Shown: positions 1-14,300 of the stretch, one piece after another
Layout of the letters: each line of letters opens with the position of its first letter
How positions within the stretch are numbered: the first letter of the stretch is position 1
Assembly (NCBI GenBank): GCA_026874595.1
Contig: CM049311.1
Location: 33,067,176-33,131,175, forward strand
From: Sipunculus nudus
Taxonomy: Eukaryota; Annelida; Sipuncula; Golfingiida; Sipunculidae
Length of the DNA: 64,000 nt
Reading direction: 5' to 3'
Program-made: the position numbers and the translations under genes
The notes under the pieces: model-generated
The model's input: the letters and a program-made list of their open reading frames with translations, nothing else
What the model was told of the DNA's origin: nothing
Database searches by the model: none

Positions 1-8
1 CCAGCGTG

Positions 9-39
9 ATGTCGTGGCGCTCAGTCCTCCTGCTTATTG
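9..39 (+). CDS. Gene A exon 1: start codon and signal-peptide h-region
   Basis: ATG at 9 reads MSWRSVLLLI and then splits a Gly codon (phase 1) at ATTG|GTAACT. Joined to 608 it gives a hydrophobic stretch (VLLLIGFIICG) followed by SSCEP, a typical secretory signal with a small-residue cleavage region. The ATG was chosen because it opens directly into this stretch and the donor phase matches exon 2. It lies 9 bases from the window edge, so promoter and 5' UTR are not visible. Confidence 0.75.
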
Positions 40-3000
40 GTAACTATATCAATTACGTATAAAAAAACTGGCATTTATAGACCATGTCTGTATTTGTGCT
101 TGATCATATAAGGTATCTGTATTACTTCAGTATTCCCGCGAATAATTATGACTTCCTTTGCAGGTAATGCCGGGAGAATTAAGTGTATCTGCTAAACATC
201 TTGTGAAAACTAAAAAACGTCTATAGCGATATACATATATAAAAACACAAGCTGCACAATAAGAGATAATAGTGAAATTTATCTATCCATATAAAGAGTA
301 CATTTTCCTGCTTAAGAATCTAAGGATTTCCAGGGAAGTTTTAATAGAGGAATAACATTCACACATGTTTATCTGAGGCATATTTTCATGATTATTTAAA
401 ATTAAATTAATTTTTTTATGATAATTTTCCAGGTATAATTATTTGAGGGCGATTTTCCAGCTATTTTATTTCATTTTTAATTTTAGGTGTTTTTATTTAA
501 GGAATGTTTTTCAGGTTTTCAATCCATTTTATTCTAAGGAATATTTTTCAGTTATTTTAATTTAGCAAATTTTGCAGGTATTTTGACTTCAGCAATTATT
601 TTTTCAGGTTTTATTATTTGCGGGTCATCTTGTGAGCCCTTGTCCACCACTATGAAGGACATCCAGGAGAACCCGGAGCCCGGCTCGAATGAGTATAACG
701 AGGTCATCCTTACATGTACTTCTGACCGCTCAGACCTTTATTATAACTTCACTTGGATCAGGCATACGGGAGATCAGGTCCATCTTGCCACCAAAAATGA
801 CGAGCTGTTGACCCAACTGCCAGAACTATACACTGTAAAGAAAGACTATGCGAAACTTACCATAGAGGTGACAGGTATGTTTAAAACATTCATATATACC
901 TTGCCTTTATGACTTAATGAGATATTGACGACAATGGTACTCTGACACCAGAGTGGGTTCACAGGGCCCTGCCGATCTCTGATAGTGTGTATCGGCTTAA
1001 GTTTACTAGTATTTCCTTGCTTTTACTTGCGGCCATGTTTTTCACTGTTGACCAAACACCCAGAACTATACACTTTGAAACAAAACTATTCGAAACTTAC
1101 CATAGAGGGGACAGGTATGTCTTAAACATTCACATATGCCTTGCCTTTCCCTAAATGTCATCAACAGTGGCTGAGAAGATATTGACGACAATGGCACTCT
1201 TAAACCAGAATGGGCTGCATAGGGCCCTGCCGATCTCTGTGGATCGGCTTAAGTCTACAAGTATATCTTTTTTATTATCAATTTTTCACTTGCGGTCATA
1301 TGGCCTTTCATGTTTGTACTAAAACCAGGAAATTCCATTCTATGAATTGATTTTATTCTATCAAACATCAGTTATTATAATGTCACCTCTGTGACGTGAT
1401 GGCTGCAATAATCTCCCATTCCATTTTAACGACGTCTCCATAACGACGTAATTTCCTCACCCGAGGTTACCTGTACTCTGCATGTCTACAAAATATCTTA
1501 AAATCACAATGATATACAAACACAGAAAAACTACATTTATACTTAACCCTTTACCGCCTATTTATTTAATTATATTACATATATTTACCCGGAAAGCCTT
1601 TTCAGTATGAGCTGTTTTTCTATAGAGTCCTGATCAAGATGCTACAATAAACATAGTTAAATACAAATATTGTTACTAAAATACATGCATACATATAACA
1701 ATAAAATTAATGTTATATATGCACATTTTTGAATGATAATATACAAAAATTCATGACTTAATACACTGAAAATTACCTTAATAATACTGTGGTTGTCTTC
1801 TTATTTGCGGTGTTTTCAAATTCGCGATATTCACGGTCGCTCTCTGACCGCGAAATTGAACCACGCAGTTTTGAATGCATATATACCAGGCCATGATCGT
1901 TAATTTCAGAAGCTGCCGTTATAATTATAGTTGGCCACAGTTGAGATTAATCTTCAGCTACGTGGTGATGTCCATCGAGCCTCATGCATATAATTTAAGT
2001 GATTCAGGGAGAATTAAAAACAGGGTCCATTTAAAATAATATCGGTCTGCTTAGATGCAAAAACCGTGACCCTTTGCGGGGATGTGCTGACCCGGTGGGC
2101 ACGCCTGGTAGTGTTTCCTGCCGCCCGGCACAGGACTGAAGTTTGGAAAGTGTCAATGCCCGCTGGGCAGTAATATTTTCAAAATTACGTGTATGTGTGC
2201 CAAGCCAGGTGACATCCACTGCCGCTTAAAATGAATATTAAGTATAAGTTACTTTTTCACATTGTGTCGTATTTAGTAATTGTTAATAAATAAAATTTGC
2301 CACTAAAGTAGTGAACGTAGCCGCTAGGGTAGCGCCACCTTGTAACTGTATAAAGGACTGATTCTGTCACTACCGAAATCATGATGCGCCAAACGATGTT
2401 TGCCTGTTGATGAATTTTGAATATACTTGAAAGGTCAAAGTTCATTATGGGGCCAAATTGCCCGTAGAACAGTGGAATGTGAGTTGTTAGGAATGAGCCT
2501 TGGCCCTGAACTGATTACAGCTAGCGGGGTCAATGCTTCCCGCAGGTGTCGGCTCAGCCGTCCGTGACCATTCGAACATGCGATATACGGACAGAGAAAT
2601 AGTTGACCTGGATAACCATGAAATCAGCGGTTTATAAAATAATTTTATCATTACAGTTCATAATTTCATATTTGATAATAAGATATACTACTAGACTAAT
2701 GATAGAGCGTGAAAAAGGAACCCCATGAAACGTTTAACAATACAAAAACCGGGAAAATTCAGCCCCGCCGATATAAAGGCAACCACAGTATCAAATAAGA
2801 AGCTTCATTAAAAATTATATATGATCATCATAACATATAATAAGATAGCAATATAAGTAATGAATACAAAGACAAACTATTATATGGCATGTACTGCTTG
2901 TATTATGGTTCGAAATGGTAGATACTGTGAGTCGATTTGACACACCTATGTTGGCGGAGGTAAAGTTAAACATATAATACTGATTCTATTCAATAGGTGC

Positions 3001-4441
3001 CGAGCGATGGGAAACCGGACTTTTTGGTTGCAGACGAAACATAACTCGTGGGCCTTACCCGTACCCAGGTGAGAATATCAGTCCGTTATCAGGTATTATT
3101 GATTCTCCACCATCATGACTATATACGCTCTGTTTGGAGTAACAAATAGGTTGGTTAATCGCTAGTGCCTTTAAGCCACAACTTTTCACATTTCACCTTG
3201 TAATGGAGTAAATTGAAATATGTTCTTTCTTTCCGATGTGTGTAAAATTCATCATGACTGATACGGGACGGACGTGTTTATATAGCCACAAGAAAAAGGA
3301 GTTGTCCTATGATTTCGCCGCTCCTTTTTCTTGTGTTGATCTGTTCCTTTTATTTTGTATATGAGGAATAAGCTAGTCCACTGTATTAATCTTAACCCAT
3401 GCCAATAATACTTTCTTGTGTTGATAATGTGTATCTTTCCACTAATTGAAGTGTATTTTTGTACTCACCTGAAATTACATAAAATTATGTATATTGTGTG
3501 TCGACAGGTACATGTAATTTAAAATAAAATAATACGGCTCCCTGAGTGCGTCGAAAATGGCTCTCTAAACATATTATTATTTTGTCTTGATTGTAGTAAT
3601 GTCAGCGTCGACGGAAATCGTACAAGCTCCGTCTAAGAAGGATAAGGATCAAGTAACACAGACATTTGGTGTGTCATGTGAACCCAGCTACACAATAATT
3701 GGTGGAGATTCCGGGAACAGGTAAATAATTATAAATTACAAGGAAATTAAACAAATTATTAAGATGTTTTATTATTACACAAAATATGTTATTTTGTTTG
3801 CAGAGGTAACCCCCTCTATTTTTAATGTTTGCTTAACTATATACTGTGTACATCTGCACAATTCCATTCCGGACTACGTGACAGGGGCTTACATGCGTTA
3901 ATTCTGGCGTCAACAAGGCTCGGCGTATCACTTTTGTGGGTAATGGGTGTGTGTCATCACCATTGCTGGGCCATAACACCGAGACACCCCCGAAAGACGC
4001 ACTCGTTTATGAGTAAAACACAGCTGCTGAGCACAGTCTCCCCATTAAGCCTGCAGAGCGCTCATCATGGGCAGGGGCCAACCGTGAAAAATCTCACCGC
4101 CTCGGCTGAGATTCGATCCCACGATCTACCCCTAGACCACGTTATTTCCCAGATAGTTAGTTAAGGTCAAAAAGGAGAGAAAGCGTAGCCCCCTGCGCCC
4201 CCTCTATATCCGCCCCCTGGGGGCTGTGTTGTGACGCGTCTCAAATCATCCGCACATGTTTCCCTATCGCTGACCGCATTCATATGGTCGGCATTTCTGG
4301 TGTTATATGCACAGCAGACATTCAGGTTTGCAGTCAAGGCCTCATGGCATGTTTTAGGTTCCGTGTGTCTGTTAACATTTCGTAATCTCTGTGCCGGTTG
4401 TAGGAGGCTAACCTTTAAGCACCAGTACTTTCATTCATATA

Positions 4442-4500
<59 letters not shown>

Positions 4501-5871
4501 AACCTCGACCTACGTACACCTCAGTTTAGAAACTCACCTCAAAATAACGATCACTTTTCCACAGTCCTACCCTACCAAGGCAGCGGAATGTTTTGCGTTT
4601 CTAAAGAAGCTTCTGATTTTCCCGCTGCATGGTTTCACCGTTTATTATACACTTATACACCAGATGGTGGGTCTGTCTGCTGAAAAAAAAAAAACATTGT
4701 GCGTATTGATGCCAGTTAACAAACACTCGACAGGCAAAATGGCTCCGCCCAGAGCTGCGCTTCAAGCGCCGCTTGATGACAGATTTATGGTTACTCTTAG
4801 TAAAGAACAGTCGAATTTCAATTGCTCCCTCTGCGATTTCGCATAATCGACCGATTCAATTATGACGTTAGCGTAGCTAGCCATGTATCCGTTGTCAGCA
4901 AAACTGAAACCAGCAAGCTAGGTGTGCACGGGGCCATGTTGTTACATTCAGTTGTTACGGAACCTAATATAAACAGATTACGTATCCGTGATGAACATAA
5001 AATTTTGTAATGGAGATAAAAAAAATCAGATTCTGTAACACCAGGCAGCGTGAAATGCCTAGGGGAATGAATAAAAAAGTCAGTGATTTTTTGCCATCAA
5101 ATAACTAGTATTACTAGCATGACAACGAGAGTTTAACCAGTACGGATTAAACTGAGAATGTAACAAGCGGCCAGACACGAGCGCTACAACACGAGTTACG
5201 CCCGTGCCACACAATAAAAAGGGCAACTGTAAAATAGTTTAAATTACAGCTCACCGGCCGGGCATCCTATGTGCACAAGGACCTGTGCAAACTACCTGTT
5301 GCGCCTGTGGCCTGTTCTAACGGTTGCCGGAGCGATAAGCTGTCACTCAAAATAAAATGAACAACACTGGCTCCGTGTATTCCTCGCTTAGCTGGTAAAC
5401 CGGTTTGCTGGAAACACATCCTGAAAATTATGTAGATTCCTTAATTGTCGCATCAGTTGTGTGTCGCATATCGGGCATTGTTTACACGCAGTCAAGAGGA
5501 CCACAAAATCTATGAAATCAGTTTGTGGTCTAGCTCATACACAGTGGCCTCTTCAACCCCTTAAATGATTTTGCCAACAGGATTTATATTTGCTATTTAT
5601 TAATCATGTGATCAGTTCAGTCAATCATAGAGGTCGTGTCTTCCAGTACAGGGTCTCATCTGATTAGACCAAAACACAGTGCTCCCCTCTGGTGTAGCGA
5701 TTCAGAATACCAGGTCAAAACAAACAGCGCCTACGATAAAAAGTAGATAGTAGGTAAAGCGCTTTGTAAAGAGCGTTTCACAGTCCCAGTTCTTGTTTGC
5801 ACTTTATATCAGACCTCGATTAGATGACCACCTCCAAAATGCGACTACATGATGCGGTCGTAATTTCGAGG

Positions 5872-5945
<74 letters not shown>

Positions 5946-7652
5946 GTGGCGCTTCTAAATATCATTGCCTTCTTGTGTGAATCAATAAAACGCTTAACCT
6001 ATTGGGAAAAAAAATAACTTTTGTAAATCCTTTTAAAATAAGATGTATCGAAAAAATAATGTAAAGAACAGTCGAATTTCAATTGCTCCCTCTGCGATCT
6101 CGCATAATCGACCGATTCAATTATGACGTTAGCGTAGCTAGCCATGTACCCGTTGTCAGCAAAATTGAAACCAGCAAGCGAGGTGTGCACGGAGCCATGT
6201 TGTTACATTTAGTTGTCACGGAACCTAATATAAACAGATTACCTATGCAAGATGAACACAAAATTTTGTAATGGAGATATAAAAAAATCAGATTCTGTAA
6301 CACCAGGCAGCGTGAAATGCCTAGGGGAATGAATAAAAAAGTCAGTGATTTTTTGCCATCAAATAACTATAATTTATTCTTAAAACAACCCTAAGATTAC
6401 AATACACTAAACCAATACAATTAAACAGTATAACAGTGGTATAACAACAAATCAATACAATCACACAGTTAAATATACAATGTGCACAGTACCTGTATAC
6501 CACGACCGTCACAACGACAAGTTCTTTAAATGTATATTCTCCGAGAATAACAGTTCCATGTGAAGCTCTTGTAACAATCCAGAAAGTAAACTGAAGTCCA
6601 AACAAGACCCGTCACAAAATCCAGAAATTCTTTAATTGCCGCACTCATCGAACAAGGTCCTACAAACCGACACACACGCTTCTGCGTCCGCTGGAATCTT
6701 CTCTGCTCTCTCTCTCTCCCGGCTCTAAAATACAGCCCCTTTATATACCTTTTCGCCCCAAGCCGAGAATTTTCCACTTCTCGAACATACAAAGAACCTA
6801 ACACAATACAGGGTAAACACGCGCTCAGGAATCATCCAGAAAAACATCGCTGTGCCTCCACATACCAGGGTCCACACGTGACTTGGGCCAGGCGAGAAAG
6901 CCCCAAGCTAGCATGACAACGAGAGTTTAACCAGTACGGATTAAACTGAGAATGTAACAAGCGGCCAGACACGAGCGCTACAACACGCCCGTGCCACACA
7001 ATAAAAAGGGCAACTGTAAAATAGTTTAAATTACAGCTCACCGGCCGGGCATCCTATGTGCACAAGGACCTGTGCAAACTACCTGTTGCGCCTGTGGCCT
7101 GTTCTAACGGTTGCCGGAGCGATGAGCTGTCACTCAAAATAAATGAACAACACTGGCTCCGTGTATTCCTCGCTTAGCTGGTAAACCGGTTTGCTGGAAA
7201 CACCTCCTGATCATTATGTAGATTCCTTGTCGCATGAGTTGTGTGTCGCATATCGGGCATTGTTTACACGCAGTCAAGGGGACCACAAAATCTATGAAAA
7301 CAGTCTGTGGTCTAGCTCATACACAGTGGCCTCTTCAACCCCTTAACAGATTTTTCCAACAGCATTTATATTTGCTATTTATTAATCATGTGTTCATTTC
7401 AGTTAATCATAGAGGTCGTGTCTTCCAGTACAGGGTCTCATCTGATTAGACCAAAACACAGTGCTCCCCTCTGGTGTAGCGATTCAGAATACGTGGTCAA
7501 AACAAACAGCGCCTACGATATAAGTAGATAGTAGGTAAAGCGCTTTGTAAAGGGCGTTTCACAGTCCCAGTTCTTGTTTGCACTTTATATCAGACCTCGA
7601 TTAGATGACCACCTCCAAAATGCGACTACATAATGCGGTCGTAATTTCGAGG

Positions 7653-7702
<50 letters not shown>

Positions 7703-8329
7703 GTGGCGCTTCTAAATATCATTGCCTTCTTGTGTGAATCAATGAAACGCTTAACCTATTGGAAAAAAACCTTTTGTAAATCCTTTTAAAATAAGATGTA
7801 TCGAAAAAAATTCTTAACAGTTTTTATACAGCAGTGAACTGGAAAAAAATTAATTCCTGCTAATGCCTAACATAAATGGTATTTACGTTCAATCGTTCTA
7901 AGATTGAATGCTTGAGGGCGCTGAGAACCATATGCGGTATAACCGTAAGTAATACAGTAATAAATAAGTAATAAATTCAAAATGCTTCTCTGTCTCAACG
8001 CGAGCATAGTCAGGAGTGGCATATATACAATCGTGTGACTAGTGCGGTATTTGTATCTGACAACTACCATTTTACGTACGTGGGATGTGACAGTCATTTT
8101 TTTGTACTGATATAAATTTTACAAGGTACAGTATCCTGTGTGATATAGTAAACGCATAAAATTTAACCTCATACATGTGCATGGGTGCCTCATGGATTTC
8201 TAATTTAAATGCATGGGCGTCCATTTATTTTCAAGGGGGGATGACTCGCAGACGGGCGAGGGTATCAAAGCTTTTTTATAATAACCAGACACACACATAC
8301 ACACACTCACACACATGTATAAGCATATT

Positions 8330-8385
<56 letters not shown>

Positions 8386-11300
8386 TAAAAAGAAATATTC
8401 ATTTATTCAGAAATATAAGGTCTTAGGCCTATAGTTCCATTAATGCATTAAATTGTCTTAGTGACAAATTTCAAATATATTGCAATTAAGTTTAAAAGAT
8501 AAGGTATTATGTTCCGAGTATATTTTGTTGTAAACCAGGTTTAAATATATAATAGGTCATAGTAAACACAGAATGGAACAAAAGTCCATTATAAAAAGTA
8601 TTAATAAATTTCATTCCAATATATAGATACTATTCTCTGAACAGCAGGGATAATAATTACATTAACATCTCCATCTACCAAACCCCCATCCCCGAATTTG
8701 CGCCCCTGTATACATAACATAACAATCCTATACATGTTGGTGAGCTTTCTGTATCACACAGAGCGGCTGATGTAGGAGTTTACAGAGTCCACTATTATGA
8801 CGGTGATCAACCAGACAACTGGACCGTGTCTTGTTGGAATAAGGACGATGACGTCGTTTGTTATGGGGAATATCCCTTTCAGAATATGCTCAACATAGGT
8901 GCCGCAAATGTTACAGGTAACCAAAACAGAAACTCAATTTATACCATTACTATTTCAGTGCTGCCACTTTATGATTTATAATGAGGCCATACCAAAATAA
9001 AATATTGCTGTACGTATTCGAGGCTCCCATTTTCGTGGATCTTTTTTTTTTTTTTTTTTTTTTTTGCAAATGAAGACCGGATCCTGTGTAATGTTGTTAA
9101 TTTGTGTTAAAGCAAAAAAAAAAAAAAACCGAACGGATCTCTTAAAGGTATGCAATATGGTCTAAATTTTGTGTTGAGCATATAATTACAACATTTCATG
9201 AAACGAAGCAAATTCTTGCCTTTTCGAGGCAGTCTGACAACATTCCACGTATTGTGTCGATAAAAAAATCTCACGTACCGTATTTTTTTGTTCCCAGGAT
9301 CCTTGGAACGATAATTTTTGTGTGTGGTCTATTTACTTAATTTATACAATTTAGACTCGTCACAAGTTTATTTTAGAACTTTGTGACACAAAAAAAGTAT
9401 ATTCTGTCAGGGTTTCCAAAAAGGGACGTTCACTTTATACTGCAATGTTTTACTGTGATCTAAAAGTAAACGGAAATTTATTCTGTAAAGTATTCTGTAT
9501 TCTCAAAGTTACCGACAATTTATTCCGCATAGGTTTACTATATTCTCAAAGAAACAGAGAATTTATTCCATAAAGGTTTACTGTATTCTCAAAGTTACCG
9601 ACAACTTAATCCACAAAGCCCTGCTGAAATCTCAAGTTGGCGACAATTTATTCCGCAAAGCCTCACTGTTATCTCAAACTTGACGACAATTTATTGAACA
9701 AAGCAACTGTTATCTCAACGTTAGCAACAATTAATTCCACAATGTCATGCTGTGATCTAAAAGTTAGCGACATGTGAGTGAATTATATACAGGTAGTTCT
9801 AAAGACCCAAGGCATGAGTCATTATTTACAGTCCTCGCATAACTGCATATATCATTCATGAAGCTTGATTAAAGCATCTTAGTGAATAGTATTTATACGG
9901 ACCTTAATATGAGGTCCAACAGTTTTAGTTTATACTGTAACCATGCCGAAATAAACATGTAGTCCAGCCACGTAAGTTGCAACATGAAAAAACAGCCAAA
10001 CGCAAATATGCCAATGAGGGGCAATTTTACCGTTGGGTATCTCGTAAGGGTTAATGCAAGTTAAACCTTTTTCTTTTAGATTTGGTAAAATGCAAATACA
10101 ACGCCGTCATCGATGTGGTCGCATCAAGTGAAAGCGAAGCCTACAACATGAACAATTACTACCAGGAAGGGACGACCTTGACCTTGCGCTGCGGCCTGAA
10201 ATCTCAGGGACGTGGCATCACGTGGTCATGGACGAGTTTTGAAGGAGCAGAGTATTTATTTGCAAGAGACGGGGTGCTTGAACCAGGGTTAAGCCCGCGG
10301 CTGACACATCGATATAATGTAACACAGATTAGAAGAATGAACCAATACGAGAGTACATTCACTATCAATGGTTAGTATATTTTACAGCAGCATTCCATTT
10401 ATGCGTATGCGGTACGTAAGCGTAATGCAGATAGTAAACGGGACACCTGTGAATCTGTGATTAAGTTTGCGTACACTCTAAAAACAGTGTTTAGCATTTA
10501 AGCACATCTGGAACATGTTTAATCCTATAAACGTTTAGGAATGTGTTTTAAAGCAAAACATATATAGGTCCACTAGAAACGAAATGTGTCATATTGCAAA
10601 ACACGTTAAGCAGCGTTACATGTCTGACGAAATGTTTAGCCTAACAATTATATAGGGTTTTATAAAAGCAAATGGTTATGCTAAACACAATGCTAAACAC
10701 CTCGATTGCTAAACACAATGGTGCGACCCGTTCTAATGTTAACGTGTTGAGCGTATAAACACATTTTGCAAAACACATTTAGCAGCGTTACATGTCTGAC
10801 AAAATGTTTAGCCTAAGGTTATATAAAGGCACATGGTAAAGTTAACACCTCCAATGCTAAACATCATGGTGCGGCTCGTTTGAAGGTTAAACGTGTTTAG
10901 CGTTTAAACACATCGGTATTCATACATCCATATAGCAATGTGTTTAGCATAACAAGTATATTATAGATTTATGTGTGTGTAAAATAGTTATGTGTGTGAG
11001 GGTGTGTGTGTGTGTGTGCAGTGGCGGATCCAGGGGGAAAGGGAGTCCCAGGGGTCTGGACCTCCTCTTTTGGAGTCCAAACATATTTTTTTTTTAATGT
11101 TTCATACCAAATTTTGCCACCTATATAGACTCCCCCCCCTTTCCCCGGACGAGAGGACCTGAGTTTGACACCCCCCCCCCCCCCCCACTCACACCTCCCT
11201 TTTCAAAATCCTGTTGCTTCTGGTAGTAGAATCGTTTTTTATTTGTTATGCAAATAATATATGAGAGTTTTGTCCGGCCAAAAAATAAACAAAAAATTAA

Positions 11301-14300
11301 AACCTTAGTGCCAACAGGGTGGCATGTTACGTAGGCCTATGTATCTACTTTTATATTTTACAATTGTTTCGCATTCAGAACCGTTTTTTAAGTACAAGTG
11401 CACGCGGTCAGACGGGCGGTTATTAATAACAGTCAGGCTGGTGTCGTCACCGCGGGCAGTTCTGATTGGTTGTTGCCGCTGACGACCCCGCGCCTTTCGG
11501 ATTCAGTGTGAGAAGTTGGCATCAGTTGTTGATCAGAGCGGAAGTAGGCCTACCATTTCTACTCGGTGCATTCTAAAATTCTTTCTTCATGTATTGGTAA
11601 GTATAGTGTTCTTCCTGTCACTTGCTGTTTCAAATTGTTTGTGCAGAATATTGAGACAGAGTGAAGCGAGGATGTTATTAAGTTGTTCTCAACTCCAGAA
11701 CTGGGTGCATTGTTCACCAGATGCATTCAGGTCATTTTTAGCGCAGCTGACTATAAGTCATTGGAGCTATAGTCGTGGTCATTTGTCCGTCTGAGCTAAA
11801 GTCGTGGTCCTTTGTCCGTCGTCTGTCCGGATGTCCGTCCGTAAGACTGGCACGTTTCGACACCATTGGACCTACGAATCTGAAATTTGCCATACAGTTA
11901 GATGTCCCAAAAATCTCCTACCTTGCCGAAAATTGAGTCAATAGAACTTCGTTCCTTCGAGATATTAAGGAAAAACCTCATTTTTTTATTAGAAATCTAT
12001 TTTCACACTTCATGACTACCTAATATCAAAACCACTCATCTGGTTTTCTTCATATTTACCATAAATATTTCTCTATATAGTTCCTATGTACATTCCAGAA
12101 ATTAAGTCAGTATTATAATATTAAATTAAAAAAAGTTATGGGCCCAAACATAATGGACTTTGTAAAAAAATCAGGAAAGATATTTGGTCACTTAAGACCA
12201 AAAGTGTTAAAGGTAGGGACTTTTTTACAGTAATACAACTTTAATTGATCAAAATTTAATTGTATACCAAAAATTAGATCAAAATCTGTTAAATTTTTTT
12301 AAATATTGGCAAAAATATAAAATTGGTACCTTAAATTTTGCCCAAGTTTGACCATGGCACGTTTTTTACCTGTAAGTACTGTGGATTTAATTTTCACAGT
12401 ATGCTTTTGTTAGCATTTTCTCTGTTAACACCAAAAATTTGAAACCAGTTGATCAAAAACTGTAGATTTTATTCAAGTTTTCAAGCACCATGTCACATCA
12501 AGTTAAATCAAGCTAGTGTTATGCAGTTTGCTAGAGCTCAGCTCCCCAGCTTCAGCTCTAAGTTCCTTAAATTTAGCATACAGTTAGATGTCTCCAAAAT
12601 CCCCTACCATGCCAAGAATTTTATCACTAGGACTTAATTCCTTCGAAATATTAATGAAAAACTTCATTTTTCCATTAAACACCCATTGTTACACTGTAAG
12701 ACTGCCTAATATCAAAACCACTGATCTGACTTTGATCATATATAATATACATATTTTTCTATACATTCGCTATGCACATGCCAGAAATGATGTCAGTATT
12801 GCGTATTTGTATTAAGTTATGGGCCCAAACATAATGCACTTTTTAAAAAATCAAGAAATATATTTACTTCCTTAACAAGAGGATTGCTGAAGCTAGAGAT
12901 TTTTTGTCAGGGATGTAACATTAATCAAGATTCAATTGAATACCAGAAATTAGTTCTGAATTTTTCAAATTTTATAAGTTATTAGTATAAATATAAAATT
13001 AGTACCTTAAATTTTGCCCAACTTTGACCATGGCACGTTTGTTTCCCTTGAGCACTGTTGATATAATTTTCATATCATGCACACATAAGGATTTCATCTT
13101 TGTAGTTTAGAAAGCTGAAAGAAATTGGCCAAATATTGTAGCTTTTATTAATGTTTATATGAGGCCATGTCAGACCCAGGCTTAATCCAGCCCCTCTTCA
13201 GTCACCTGTATGTTGACCTTGTTGACCTTTCATCAGATTATGCATGCTTGAGAGAAGCATACAGTGGGGCAGCCAGGCAGCTAATGCCCAGCCACACTTG
13301 ATCCAGGTGTCCAACCCAACTCATCTAGTAGTTGTTTTGAAAAACAACATAACAATAAACAATAAATTAATAATTTTGTATTGGATTTTTATAACAAATT
13401 AAAGAAAAATTAATAGAAAAGGAATTTGTTAGTTGATGAGTAACAGAAAATTAACTTGCAGTTACTGATGATGTAGGTTCTTGTATGGATGGATAGAATG
13501 TCAATGTCAATGTTATTCCAAATAACACCATGCAGTCACCTATGGTATTTTTCAGTGAAATTTTAATGATAAAAAAATAAATGCTATTATTCATTACTAA
13601 TCATTAGGGATCATATGAAGTAAATTAATGATAGACAAAGATGCAGTTGATAATATTAATCTAGATTCCTACTGTGTCTAGTGTGTAGATTGATGTGAAA
13701 GTAGTCCAAAGTGAATATATTACATTTATTTTTTTAAATATAAATAAAAGCCATAAAACCAGGTACTTATGATCATAATTTAAATTTGTGAATTTTGTAT
13801 ATTCTGGATTCTCAACATCTTTGTTTGGCTAAAACTGAATAAATACTAGACATGGTGCAAATGCTTTGCAAATGTATTTGAATACGAATATGAATATGTA
13901 CTGCATTAAAAAATTTTATTGCAAAAGAATGGGAATTCAGGTAAAAATGAAAGTATTTGAATACCAGTGCAGATACTTTCAAAATGTATTCATGAATGCA
14001 TTCATGAATATATTCTATAATATTATTTCAATAATCATTTCAGTTATATTTTATTTTAAAAAATCATATGATTTTCTTCTTATTTTTTTAAAGTAAAAAT
14101 TATATTGGCACTATTTGTTATTAAATTTTAATAAATAGTTAAACTCTTTTATAATATGTGCTGCTTATAATTTATATGGCCAAGTCAAAATCTGTGTGAC
14201 AATAGCACTCCATTTGTTAATAAAATAAATGAAATCAATCCTCTTCCCTGTCTCCAAAGATACTATCAAAATCATACGTAAGCTAAACACCAACAACTCA

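Noticed and set aside
583-607. A TTG at 583 as the start of the gene A Ig exon
   Set aside because: The ATG exon at 9-39 supplies a phase-matched signal peptide, and 606-607 is a good acceptor, so 583-607 is intron.
4231-4683. 150-residue open frame on plus
   Set aside because: It crosses an (AT)n microsatellite (Tyr-Ile run) and has no domain, splice context or codon bias.
4822-6303. Similar 60-63-residue open frames at 4822 and 6083 (and minus-strand partners)
   Set aside because: Their similarity is explained by the tandem R1 repeat; frames are not kept over its length or in the third copy.
11516-11794. 92-residue hydrophobic open frame
   Set aside because: Located inside the 5.6-kb TIR element at the edge of repeat R2; no recognisable transposase or other domain.
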